Below, piece after piece: positions 7,784-15,187 of a stretch of 64,000 bases of DNA. The notes below the pieces were generated by a model that was given only the letters and a program-made list of their open reading frames with translations, ran no database searches and was not told the DNA's origin. The DNA is from Bacteroidota bacterium (GTDB lineage Bacteria; Bacteroidota; Ignavibacteria; UBA10030; UBA6906). The position numbers and the translations under genes were made by a program. Location: positions 62,001-126,000 of the forward strand of contig JAHBUR010000009.1 of the NCBI GenBank assembly GCA_019637975.1, in the 5' to 3' direction. Position 1 is the stretch's first letter; each line of letters begins with the position of its first letter.

Positions 7784-9283
7784 CTAAGAATCAGCCTTGC
7801 TCTTTGCTTCCCGCGCAAACCTCACCAATTCCCAAAATGGCGGAACATAGCCGAGTTCCTTTTCGAATTGCCGCACGCGTTCCGATACCATTGCAGTCAT
7901 GCGGGCGTGCCGTTCGGTGAACTTCTTGTTGCGCAGCGCTGCTGTTGAGCTCATCCCTTCAGGCACAGGTCCGACACCGCCGAATGCATTCAGGGCAACG
8001 CTGTAGGCTTTTACGACGCGTACTACCGGTAGCAAATACCAATCGTACTCCAGTCGTTCTCCTTTTTCCGCTCCCTCCAACATCACATCAATCACGGCGT
8101 TGTCGATGTGATCTTTGAGCAATACTTCAGGGTCACGCCATTCGGCAACGACGCGGAGCTGCGGGTCGTATTCAAGATCGGCAGGCTCCTGCGTCTCGAA
8201 ATGTTCGACGCCAAATGCAGCAAGCCATGATGAAACACCCGCCGTCGAGATGCTCGAAAGTCCCATCCACAACGGAATGCCAACTTGCTTGTATGCATGC
8301 GATGCAACTTCTGAACAGAAGAACTCCGAGTTGTCGCGGAAGTTCATTTTGAAATCGTACGGAATCCGTCTCGTCCGGGCGTCCTGCAAGGCAAATGCCG
8401 CCGCGTTGTGCGGTTGCATCGGGTCTGCAAGAAGATCGGCTCGCAGCCGAAGCACCATCACCCGGAGTTTTGTATCGCGTAAATATTCATCTATGCTTGC
8501 GACAGCGACTCCTTTCTCGATATGAGCCTCAATGATGGATGCGTGTCCGGAAGAATCAACATGCACAAGCGCAACATGCGAGAAGTTGCCGGGATAATCA
8601 TTGCCCCGCGCAATAAATGCCGACGTTGCGGCTCCGCCCCGTGAAACGAGGATATCCCCGCTGTGAACACGTACACTGAAGATCTCCGCCGAGGGAGTTG
8701 CCGATGGCTCATCATAACACACAACACCCGGCGGCAATGAGGAGGGCGACGCCTGAAGTATCACTTCCTCCATCGCTGCCCTGCTTCCGTACAACAACCG
8801 GTAGAGCCTGTCACGCACCGGTTGCGCTTGCATGTCCCAGTTGCGTGACTGTTCTTTCACGGCCGTTCGCGTTGCAATAATGGCGGCGGCATAGTCGTTC
8901 AGGTATTGCGGGCACGCGGCAACCATCGGAGCAAGAGTGAAGATGTTGCGCTCAATTGCATCGAGCAGCGTATCCTCCGCCGGAAGCGCTGTTTCATGAA
9001 GAGTATTTGTCACACTTGAGCTCTGCCCGATACCCGCATGAATCAGACTGTCAAGATTCTCGCAACCGAGCTTGCGTGCAGCTACGTAACTCGATTCCAG
9101 TGCAGACCAGTAATGGTCCTGATTCCACGCAAATGCTTTCCGGGCGGCGGGTTTCGGCGGTGCCGGCTCGGGATCGGGTATCAAGAGTACAAGATATACG
9201 GCCGCGATTGTTGTTATGAATGCGGCCAGACGCTTCAACTGGCGCGGGACTGTATTCCCGGAGGAGATTTGTGCTGGAGACAT
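7784..9283 (-). CDS. YiiX/YebB-type permuted papain-fold protein
   Basis: Membrane-anchored protein of 499 residues with one transmembrane segment (about 18-35). The central region (about 205-345) matches the circularly permuted NlpC/P60-like YiiX group: SGDILVSRGG, then NFSHVALVHVD with His236, then the catalytic Cys323 in EFFCSEVASHAY, which is preceded by PYDF. The N-terminal 170 residues are helical and unassigned, and a C-terminal 150-residue helical extension follows. Related enzymes hydrolyse amides or thioesters of peptides or lipids; the substrate is unknown. It is co-directional with the cupin operon 100 bases downstream, but no link is evident. Confidence 0.75.
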   Translation of the reverse strand: MSPAQISSGNTVPRQLKRLAAFITTIAAVYLVLLIPDPEPAPPKPAARKAFAWNQDHYWSALESSYVAARKLGCENLDSLIHAGIGQSSSVTNTLHETALPAEDTLLDAIERNIFTLAPMVAACPQYLNDYAAAIIATRTAVKEQSRNWDMQAQPVRDRLYRLLYGSRAAMEEVILQASPSSLPPGVVCYDEPSATPSAEIFSVRVHSGDILVSRGGAATSAFIARGNDYPGNFSHVALVHVDSSGHASIIEAHIEKGVAVASIDEYLRDTKLRVMVLRLRADLLADPMQPHNAAAFALQDARTRRIPYDFKMNFRDNSEFFCSEVASHAYKQVGIPLWMGLSSISTAGVSSWLAAFGVEHFETQEPADLEYDPQLRVVAEWRDPEVLLKDHIDNAVIDVMLEGAEKGERLEYDWYLLPVVRVVKAYSVALNAFGGVGPVPEGMSSTAALRNKKFTERHARMTAMVSERVRQFEKELGYVPPFWELVRFAREAKSKADS

Positions 9284-9425
9284 CGACCGATAGAGGTGTT
9301 GAGATTTGAATCAGCATGAAGATAGCGAGAAAGATGCAGAATTGAAAATCCACCCGCCGCAACTTTCCCGTTTCAACCCGTACTATTATGCAACAAACCC
9401 GCATGTTCATTTCCAAAAGGCCAAC

Positions 9426-9965
9426 ATGAAAACTTTACAGGCAATAGGCATGGTATTGCTGTGTCTGCTCTCCATCTCCTGCGCATCGCAAAAGGCACTC
9501 TGGATCGACGTGAAAGGAGACCACAAGCAAACATCAATCGCGGTGACAGAGGCGATAGCCCGAAAACTCCTTGACACGAGAGAACCTCACATCAACTTCA
9601 TGAAGCAGAGCGACGGAGGGCCTATCACAAGAGAAATGTTGCAGTCTGTGCTGGATGGCCGTGAGCAATCGATTACCGCTCGCGGCGAACGCGGCTCGGA
9701 AGTAACGATGTCCATGAAGCCGCTGACCACTCCCGGCGGGAAGGGAAACAACAACCGGCTCGTCCTTGAAACCCGCAAGGCCGGCGAACAGAAGTTCCGC
9801 ATCGCCCTCCCCGAACTCGACATTGAGCTCGCTGGCGAAGACAAAGTTTCCGTCACCGCCAACCTTGACTGGAAGTCCTGGCTCCCATTCCTCGCAAAAG
9901 AGGGAGGAGCCGTGTACATCAAAGACCACAAGGATGATACGGAAGTGTGGGTGTATGTGGAGTGA
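9426..9965 (+). CDS. Hypothetical lipoprotein (179 aa)
   Basis: Unrecognised lipoprotein. The ATG at 9426 gives a textbook lipoprotein signal (LLCLLSISCAS, Cys19) and has AAAAGG upstream. A longer in-frame extension to 9306 would bury that signal, so I reject it. The mature part alternates charged and beta-forming segments (about 30-170), with a central region rich in Gly, Arg and Thr and a C-terminus ending EVWVYVE. It is divergent from the YiiX-type gene and convergent with mrr, and probably monocistronic. Confidence 0.75.
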   Translation: MKTLQAIGMVLLCLLSISCASQKALWIDVKGDHKQTSIAVTEAIARKLLDTREPHINFMKQSDGGPITREMLQSVLDGREQSITARGERGSEVTMSMKPLTTPGGKGNNNRLVLETRKAGEQKFRIALPELDIELAGEDKVSVTANLDWKSWLPFLAKEGGAVYIKDHKDDTEVWVYVE

Positions 9966-9989
9966 AGTAAGCCATCTATGAGTAGGGAT

Positions 9990-10054
9990 ATGCCTCCGGC
10001 ATGTCCTATTGTGTATTGATGTAAAATCCCACTAATGAAGCGGGGTTTTGTTTT
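9990..10054 (+). terminator. Terminator region after hypothetical lipoprotein
   Basis: Two hairpins lie in the convergent gap: GGATATGCC with GGCATGTCC (9-bp stem, one wobble), then AAAATCCC with GGGGTTTT followed by GTTTT. The second, with its U-run, is the more likely intrinsic terminator. Confidence 0.55.
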
Positions 10055-10079
10055 AAAGAGTCCTCAATGGCTGAGATAA

Positions 10080-10958
10080 TTACACTTTCTTGAACCAACT
10101 ATCATCGATTTCCACGTTTTCAATCTGCTTCGTTACCACTCCTAACTTCAGTTCTTTGAGCTTGTCACACAGGAGTTCTCCATCAACGAGGTCAATCGGG
10201 GGAGCGCCATCCCGAGTCGCCTCCTTCATAGCTTCTCTCGTGAAAGAACCTGTAGTAATGAATAGCCCTTTGTCAGCACGACCTTGCATCGCACCACGGA
10301 AATCCCGAATTAGATTTGGCCCGATGGAGTATTTGTACCGCTTACACTGGAATATGACATGAAAACTCAGGAATCCGCCTACTCTTACAATCCCTTTCCC
10401 GTCAATACCACCATCGCCTGCTTTACCAGTAACTTCAACTTGGACAAATCCGCTTTCACGAAGGATTCGTTGTGAAAGACGCTCAAATGAGCTTGGAGAG
10501 ATTTCGTACAGGGTGCTCAGTAAGCGTTGCTTCCACTCAATCTCATTGTCAGATGGTTCTATAAGCTTCTCAACCGATCCTCCGGCGCTCTTGGTCTTGT
10601 CTGCTTTCTCTGATTCCTTTGCTAATTGCATTCGAACGATCTTGACAACCTCGCTTGGGTCAACATTATCAATATCCGTGTCGGGCATTGTCAATGACCA
10701 TATCCCTCTTTCGGAATTGTCTATGAGGCCGGCCTTCTTAAGATAAGTTCGCGTCCAGTATAGTCTGTATTCAACCTCCGTTTTCGTTTCCTCTTTCCCG
10801 TGCGGTATTTGTAGAATCTCATCGCTAAGGCCCACAATCTCGTAAACCTTGTTATTGATCTCTTCGTTCGAGCCCGATCCGCCCAGGCTAATCAATGCTT
10901 GAATCACAGGCTTGATGAACTGGTCATACGTTGGAACCAGAGATTTCTTTCGTGCCAT
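10080..10958 (-). CDS. mrr: Mrr-like type IV restriction endonuclease
   Basis: Restriction endonuclease-like protein of 292 residues. The N-terminal winged-helix Mrr domain (about 10-95) contains YWTRTYLKKAGLIDNSERGIW. The C-terminal Mrr catalytic domain (about 150-275) starts SFERLSQRILRESGF and carries the PD-(D/E)xK signature as GDGGIDG with Asp186 and QCK with Gln204 and Lys206. Mrr proteins cut DNA bearing foreign methylation. No methyltransferase or specificity subunit is adjacent, as expected for a stand-alone type IV enzyme. Its own promoter is readable at 11008-11036. Confidence 0.88.
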   Translation of the reverse strand: MARKKSLVPTYDQFIKPVIQALISLGGSGSNEEINNKVYEIVGLSDEILQIPHGKEETKTEVEYRLYWTRTYLKKAGLIDNSERGIWSLTMPDTDIDNVDPSEVVKIVRMQLAKESEKADKTKSAGGSVEKLIEPSDNEIEWKQRLLSTLYEISPSSFERLSQRILRESGFVQVEVTGKAGDGGIDGKGIVRVGGFLSFHVIFQCKRYKYSIGPNLIRDFRGAMQGRADKGLFITTGSFTREAMKEATRDGAPPIDLVDGELLCDKLKELKLGVVTKQIENVEIDDSWFKKV

Positions 10959-11007
10959 TACAACTCCTGAGAACGTTGTTCTACGAAAACGGATCTATAT
11001 CAAGCAC

Positions 11008-11036
11008 ATTATATTTCAATGACACAAGATACGCAA
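11008..11036 (-). promoter_or_regulatory. Promoter of mrr
   Basis: TTGCGT and a perfect TATAAT separated by 17 bases on the minus strand. The predicted transcription start is about 40 bases before the mrr ATG. Confidence 0.7.
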
Positions 11037-11236
11037 TGAATCGACAATTCGCATCTCTGCGTAACGGCTCTCAATTTTTATGAGACTTGCTGTCTTGCTA
11101 TATTCCCCGCCTGCAATCCCGAACCCACGACCGCCAAACTTCTCTTGGGGATCAAATCTTCAGCCGCTTCCGCAGCTTTTCGTGGGGGACAAAGTGTAAA
11201 AGGCTGAGCCGAACACTAACCACTAATTTGTGAAGG

Positions 11237-11256
11237 ATTAGTAATTATTAGTAATT
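11237..11256. repeat. Perfect tandem 10-bp repeat
   Basis: ATTAGTAATT occurs twice head to tail, about 50 bases past the exporter stop codon. It may be a protein-binding site or simple chance in an AT-rich patch. Confidence 0.5.
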
Positions 11257-11305
11257 GCCCCCCGAACTCCCATAAGTCTCGCCCCTAGCAAATTACCATA
11301 GCATC

Positions 11306-12517
11306 CTATAGAATCCTGACAGCCCTCTTCTCACCAACCCTACTCCCCGCCTGCATCCCCAAACTCACCACCGCCGAAAGCAGCAGCATCCCCGCCATCG
11401 GCATGGCGGTGCCGGTGTGAAAAACGCTGACGAGTGATGAGCCGATTGCTCCGGCGGCCATCTGCATGCTGCCCATGAGAGCGGAGGCGGTGCCTGCGTT
11501 GCGTGTGAACGGCTCGATGGCAATCGCCGTTGTGTTCGGGCCGAGGAAACCTTGTCCCACGAGATAGCCGAAGATCATCAGCATAACAGCCCACGGTGGA
11601 ACGCCCGCCAGAACTCCCGCAACAAACAGCGCGCTGACGACAGTCTGTGCTGTCGCGGCAACCAATGCAATTTCCCTGCTTCCCCGTTTCCGAAGAACGA
11701 ACCTGTTCACCTGGCTTGCGCCGATCACGCCGCACGCGCTCAGTCCGAACACCCACGCGAACTGCTGCTCGCTAAAGCCGAAGAGGTTCATGAACACAAA
11801 CGGCGCGTCGGAGATATAGGCGAACAATCCGCCCGAAGCCGCCGCACTGGCAAAGCCGTACGCAATGAATGTCGGATTCTTCATGATGCCTGCATACTCG
11901 CGCACAATCTTGAAGGGATGAAGTGAGAGCGATGTGTCGCCGGCACGGCTCTCCGGCAGGTAGCGCACAACGACGAGAAGAATCAGCGCTGCTATTGCGG
12001 CAAGAATAACAAAGATGATGCGCCAACTCCAAACGGCGGCAACGTACGCGCCGACGGTCGGCGCGATAATCGGCGACACGCCGAGAATGAGCATGAGTGT
12101 GGAGAAAATGCGGGCAATTTCATTCAGTGGAAACAAGTCCCGCACGATTGCCCTCGCCGCGACAATCCCCACACAACTGCCGATGGCGAGAAGAAAGCGC
12201 AGCACCACCAACGCTTCAACGGTCGGTGCAAGGCTGCAGCCGATGGCGGCAACAATGTAGATGAACATCCCGGCAATAAGAGGCTTCTTCCTTCCGTACC
12301 GGTCGAGCAGCGGGCCGTACGCAAGTTGTCCGATGGAGATGCCGATGAAGTAGCTGGTCAGTGTCAGCGCTACGTGTGAGATGTCGGTGCGCAAGTCCTG
12401 TGCAATCGCGGGAAACCCCGGCAGGTACATGTCGATGGAAAACGGGCCGATGGCCGTGAGAGAGCCAAGAACGAGGATGAGGATGTTATGCTGTTTGCGG
12501 TTCATCATACCGGACAT
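11306..12517 (-). CDS. Bcr/CflA-type MFS drug exporter
   Basis: Twelve-helix inner-membrane proton-driven exporter of 403 residues. The N-terminal GPFSIDMYLPGFPAIAQDL and loop 2-3 GPLLDRYGRKKPL are diagnostic of the Bcr/CflA branch of drug:H+ antiporters, which export bicyclomycin, chloramphenicol or sulfonamides in other species. GVSPIIAPTVGA carries the helix-5 motif C. Translation may begin at 12517 or at either of two ATGs four and five codons later; none has a strong ribosome site. A terminator hairpin of the upstream TPR gene lies only about 15 bases away, so expression may rely on readthrough. Confidence 0.87.
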   Translation of the reverse strand: MSGMMNRKQHNILILVLGSLTAIGPFSIDMYLPGFPAIAQDLRTDISHVALTLTSYFIGISIGQLAYGPLLDRYGRKKPLIAGMFIYIVAAIGCSLAPTVEALVVLRFLLAIGSCVGIVAARAIVRDLFPLNEIARIFSTLMLILGVSPIIAPTVGAYVAAVWSWRIIFVILAAIAALILLVVVRYLPESRAGDTSLSLHPFKIVREYAGIMKNPTFIAYGFASAAASGGLFAYISDAPFVFMNLFGFSEQQFAWVFGLSACGVIGASQVNRFVLRKRGSREIALVAATAQTVVSALFVAGVLAGVPPWAVMLMIFGYLVGQGFLGPNTTAIAIEPFTRNAGTASALMGSMQMAAGAIGSSLVSVFHTGTAMPMAGMLLLSAVVSLGMQAGSRVGEKRAVRIL

Positions 12518-12532
12518 TCAGGCTGAAAAGCG

Positions 12533-12567
12533 AAAACCGCAGAGATTGTTGCGCTCCCTGCGGTTTT
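12533..12567. terminator. Terminator hairpin between TPR gene and exporter
   Basis: AAAACCGCAG and CTGCGGTTTT form a perfect 10-bp stem with a 15-base loop, U-rich on both strands. It probably ends the TPR lipoprotein transcript. Confidence 0.75.
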
Positions 12568-12589
12568 ACAGGCACTGAAGGAAGAAGTT

Positions 12590-14032
12590 CTACGAAACGG
12601 ATACCTGCTGTGGACTGCCCCCAGAAATCAGCTTTTTCAGCTCGAGAAGAGGCTGAAAATCGGGGTCCGCATTCTTCCACAGATCATACAAGCGCCCCGC
12701 AATTTCCTGGACCATTTGTTTATCTCCGAGAGCCTTGTACACTTTGGCAAGCGTAAGCAGGGAACTTGGAGCGTTGGTGTTGTAGCGCAGGGCCTCTTCC
12801 AACGCATCCAGTGCTGATTCGTAGTCCTTCTCCGTCAAATGAATTTCCGCAAGCTCGTGATAGATATCGGCCCGCGTAAGTTCGGAACCGTACTCCATTG
12901 CGCTGTCACATGCCGCGATCGCTTCTTCCACCTGCCCCTGATAGCGGTACAATTGCGCGCGCAATGCGTGAAATTCAAGCATTGCCATCGACTCGCCGAG
13001 ATTTCTCCGTGTGATTTCGTATCTAATGAAGTCAATATACCGTTCCGCTTCGTCGAACTTGCCGAGTCGTGCAAACGCCCTGACCTTGATGTATGCTGCC
13101 CGGATGTTCAGCGAATCGAGTGCAAGAGATTGTTCGCATAGACGTACTGCGTCGTTGTATTCGCCGCGGCGCATCTGCAAAATGGCCTTTGTTGCAAGAT
13201 GGGAAGCGCGAATCTGGTTGTTCAGAACCATCTTTGTCAAAGCAAGATTGAACTGCTGTTCAGCATCCTTCAGTTTTCCCATAACCATGTACACATCACC
13301 GACGCGATTAATGGAGTACCAATAGTCGGGCTTCAACTCCAGCGAGCGTTTGTATTGTTCGAGCGCTTCCTCATACCGTCCTGCTCGAAGCAACACGTCG
13401 GCAAAGCTTGCCCGCGGATCGGCCGCATTCGGCGAGAGACGTATATACCGTTCCATCTCCTGAATTGCACGGTCAAAATCCCCCTGGCCCGAATATGCGT
13501 AGCCGAGCGACATAGCCGCCGGACCGTATGATGTATCTGTTCGAACAGCCCGCTGGTACAATTCCAGCGCCCTGTCGTGACGCTTGTTCAATTCACACAG
13601 ATTGCCCCGGAGAACGAATATCTCCGCATCCTTCGGGTAGCGCTCGATCAGGGTATCAGCTACCGCCGCTGCTTCGGCATTTCGGAAATGTATGATGTGG
13701 TCGAGCAGGCGGATGAACAATCGTTCCCGTTTTGTCGCGTTCACCGATGCATGAAGCGCCCGCGCTATTTCAGCTCTTGCATCCGATTCATTGCCGTTGC
13801 GAACATGCAGGTACGCAAGACGTGCCGAGGCCATCGCGAAGTTGGAATCCAGCCGGAGTGCCTGATCAAACGAGTTCTTCGCTTCCACGTAATAGAAATT
13901 CTCGAACTGATGAACACCCTCGCTGTACCATTTCAATGCTTCGGGGGAGTTCGTGGTCAGCTTTGGCGATTCGGTGCAGGAGGAGAGCAAGAATATCACC
14001 AACCAGGCTGCTGAACGGGAATATGTTCTCAT
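12590..14032 (-). CDS. TPR-repeat lipoprotein
   Basis: Periplasmic or membrane-anchored scaffold of 480 residues. It has a lipoprotein signal (IFLLSSCTES, Cys near 19) followed by roughly ten tetratricopeptide repeats spread over residues 30-460, for example AAMSLGYAYSGQGDFDRAIQEMERYIRLSPN and PSSLLTLAKVYKALGDK. TPR proteins mediate protein-protein contacts; the partner is not visible. It lies about 75 bases downstream of the stand-alone DHp gene in the same direction and could share that transcript, which would link it to signalling, but this is not shown. Confidence 0.85.
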   Translation of the reverse strand: MRTYSRSAAWLVIFLLSSCTESPKLTTNSPEALKWYSEGVHQFENFYYVEAKNSFDQALRLDSNFAMASARLAYLHVRNGNESDARAEIARALHASVNATKRERLFIRLLDHIIHFRNAEAAAVADTLIERYPKDAEIFVLRGNLCELNKRHDRALELYQRAVRTDTSYGPAAMSLGYAYSGQGDFDRAIQEMERYIRLSPNAADPRASFADVLLRAGRYEEALEQYKRSLELKPDYWYSINRVGDVYMVMGKLKDAEQQFNLALTKMVLNNQIRASHLATKAILQMRRGEYNDAVRLCEQSLALDSLNIRAAYIKVRAFARLGKFDEAERYIDFIRYEITRRNLGESMAMLEFHALRAQLYRYQGQVEEAIAACDSAMEYGSELTRADIYHELAEIHLTEKDYESALDALEEALRYNTNAPSSLLTLAKVYKALGDKQMVQEIAGRLYDLWKNADPDFQPLLELKKLISGGSPQQVSVS

Positions 14033-14106
14033 AAGTAACTCAAACTAAAGGGGATCCGAAATCCATCCTCTATGTCCGACACAGGTTCTTATACGAAAAG
14101 ACCCGG

Positions 14107-14397
14107 CTATGGTTTCTTGTCAAGGGCAGAGGGAATAGGCATTGAGGGATTATCCCGAAGGGCCCTCAAACGCTTGAGCCCGGTTTCTATCCTGTCAATG
14201 CTTGTGTTGATCAAGTTGACGTAATGCAGGCGCTTTTCGTTGTCGGGAGTTGTCGTTTCAAGCAAATAGGCAGCCATCCGCAAGACGCCCAACGGGTTGT
14301 TGATCTCGTGGGCAATTTCACGGATTCCCGACTTCATGTTTGTCACCTGTCCCTGCAACTCTTCCAATTCTGTTTGTTGTGAAGGTGTCATACGCAC
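14107..14397 (-). CDS. Stand-alone histidine-kinase DHp (HisKA-like) domain, no ATPase
   Basis: A 96-residue protein consisting of one dimerisation/histidine-phosphotransfer hairpin. The H-box reads EIAHEINNPLGVLRMAAYLLE with His30, as in NtrB-like kinases, followed by the second helix (LINTSIDRIETGLKRLRAL). It ends at residue 96 with no N, G1 or G2 boxes, so it cannot bind ATP itself. It lies 18 bases after the HTH-receiver gene in the same direction. It may relay phosphate from another kinase, dimerise with one, or act as phosphatase. The track start is a GTG; an ATG two codons later is equally possible. Confidence 0.72.
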   Translation of the reverse strand: MRMTPSQQTELEELQGQVTNMKSGIREIAHEINNPLGVLRMAAYLLETTTPDNEKRLHYVNLINTSIDRIETGLKRLRALRDNPSMPIPSALDKKP

Positions 14398-14415
14398 CGG
14401 GCTGAATAGTTGAAC

Positions 14416-15036
14416 TTAGCGGACGAGTTCTTCCTGAAGCGACATGGCATCCGATCTGATCAGGGCCGCAACCGCTTTTACCAATTCACTGATATCTGAA
14501 AGCTTGTCAACGACGGCGTCGGCACAAGTCTTTGCCAGTTCTTCTTTGAAGTCAGGATTCAGAAATCCTGAAATCACCATGATTTTCATGTTGTATTGGG
14601 ATTTGCGCGATTTCAGAAGTTCGAGTATCCGGAACCCGTCAATTTTCGGCATTTTTACGTCAAGAATGAGAAGGTGGGGTTTCTTCTCTCCGATAAGAAG
14701 AAGTCCCTCAAAGCCGTCATCGGTTGTGGTAATTTCAACACTTGGCAACTCTGCTGAAATGACACTTTTCAACATTTGAGCATACGGCTTCTCGTCATCA
14801 ATAATCAGAACGTTGGTTGACGTCTCGTCAATGTACTCAAACGGGATGTCCATTCCGGACGTATCAAGGAACTTCTTGAGGTTTACCGGCCAAACACGAT
14901 AGTGGCCACCATAGGTTGTAAACGCCTTGAGGGCTCCTTCATAAATCCAATTCAGAACGGTTTTTTTGCTTACGGTACAAATGGACGCAACCTGACCAAC
15001 CCCCAACGGCTTTCTGTAAGTTACCTTTGAAGACAT
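14416..15036 (-). CDS. HTH-receiver protein: excisionase/MerR-like HTH followed by REC domain
   Basis: Response regulator of 206 residues in inverted order. Residues 8-62 form an excisionase-like winged HTH (LGVGQVASICTVSKKTVLNWIYEGALKAFTTYGGHYRV), and 74-195 a receiver domain with acidic pair DD (79-80), phospho-acceptor Asp126 in LLILDVKMP, a conserved Ser (VISGF) and a Lys near VVDKLSD. Most regulators carry the receiver first. It leads a transcript with the DHp-only gene and has its own TTGACA/TATATT promoter, with GTGATTT repeats at the start site suggesting autoregulation. Confidence 0.85.
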   Translation of the reverse strand: MSSKVTYRKPLGVGQVASICTVSKKTVLNWIYEGALKAFTTYGGHYRVWPVNLKKFLDTSGMDIPFEYIDETSTNVLIIDDEKPYAQMLKSVISAELPSVEITTTDDGFEGLLLIGEKKPHLLILDVKMPKIDGFRILELLKSRKSQYNMKIMVISGFLNPDFKEELAKTCADAVVDKLSDISELVKAVAALIRSDAMSLQEELVR

Positions 15037-15052
15037 CCGATGCTCGATAGAA

Positions 15053-15070
15053 GTGATTTGCGTGATTTAC
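15053..15070 (-). promoter_or_regulatory. Possible operator: tandem GTGATTT(G/A)C
   Basis: Two 9-bp near-identical units (GTGATTTGC, GTGATTTAC) directly follow the -10 box, at about +1 to +18 of the HTH-receiver transcript. This position suits autorepression by the encoded excisionase-type HTH; that is inference. Confidence 0.4.
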
Positions 15071-15076
15071 GCATTC

Positions 15077-15105
15077 AATATAGTGAGGATTGGCAGCGAT
15101 GTCAA
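15077..15105 (-). promoter_or_regulatory. Promoter of HTH-receiver/DHp operon
   Basis: Perfect TTGACA, 17-base spacer and TATATT on the minus strand, about 40 bases before the gene start. Confidence 0.8.
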
Positions 15106-15187
15106 TCCAATCACGGGCCGGTTTGAGGAAAGGCGATGGAAATGAGACCCCGATCACCGGGCATGCGAACGTGCCTTCGGAGGAACC

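Larger units (their letters stand above)
10959..11305. other. 347-bp intergenic region between exporter end and mrr
   Basis: Holds the mrr promoter (11008-11036), a 37-bp stretch (about 11101-11137) that resembles the 3' end of the neighbouring exporter gene at about 81 percent identity, and a perfect tandem ATTAGTAATT repeat (11237-11256). No gene was found; the stretch in between has no long open frame. Confidence 0.55.

Noticed and set aside
9306-9425. Forty-residue extension of the hypothetical lipoprotein
   Set aside because: It would place the lipoprotein signal in the middle of the protein; the ATG at 9426 is better.
14416-15036. HTH-receiver gene as a phage excisionase
   Set aside because: No integrase, attachment site or phage gene nearby; the receiver domain shows that it is a regulator.
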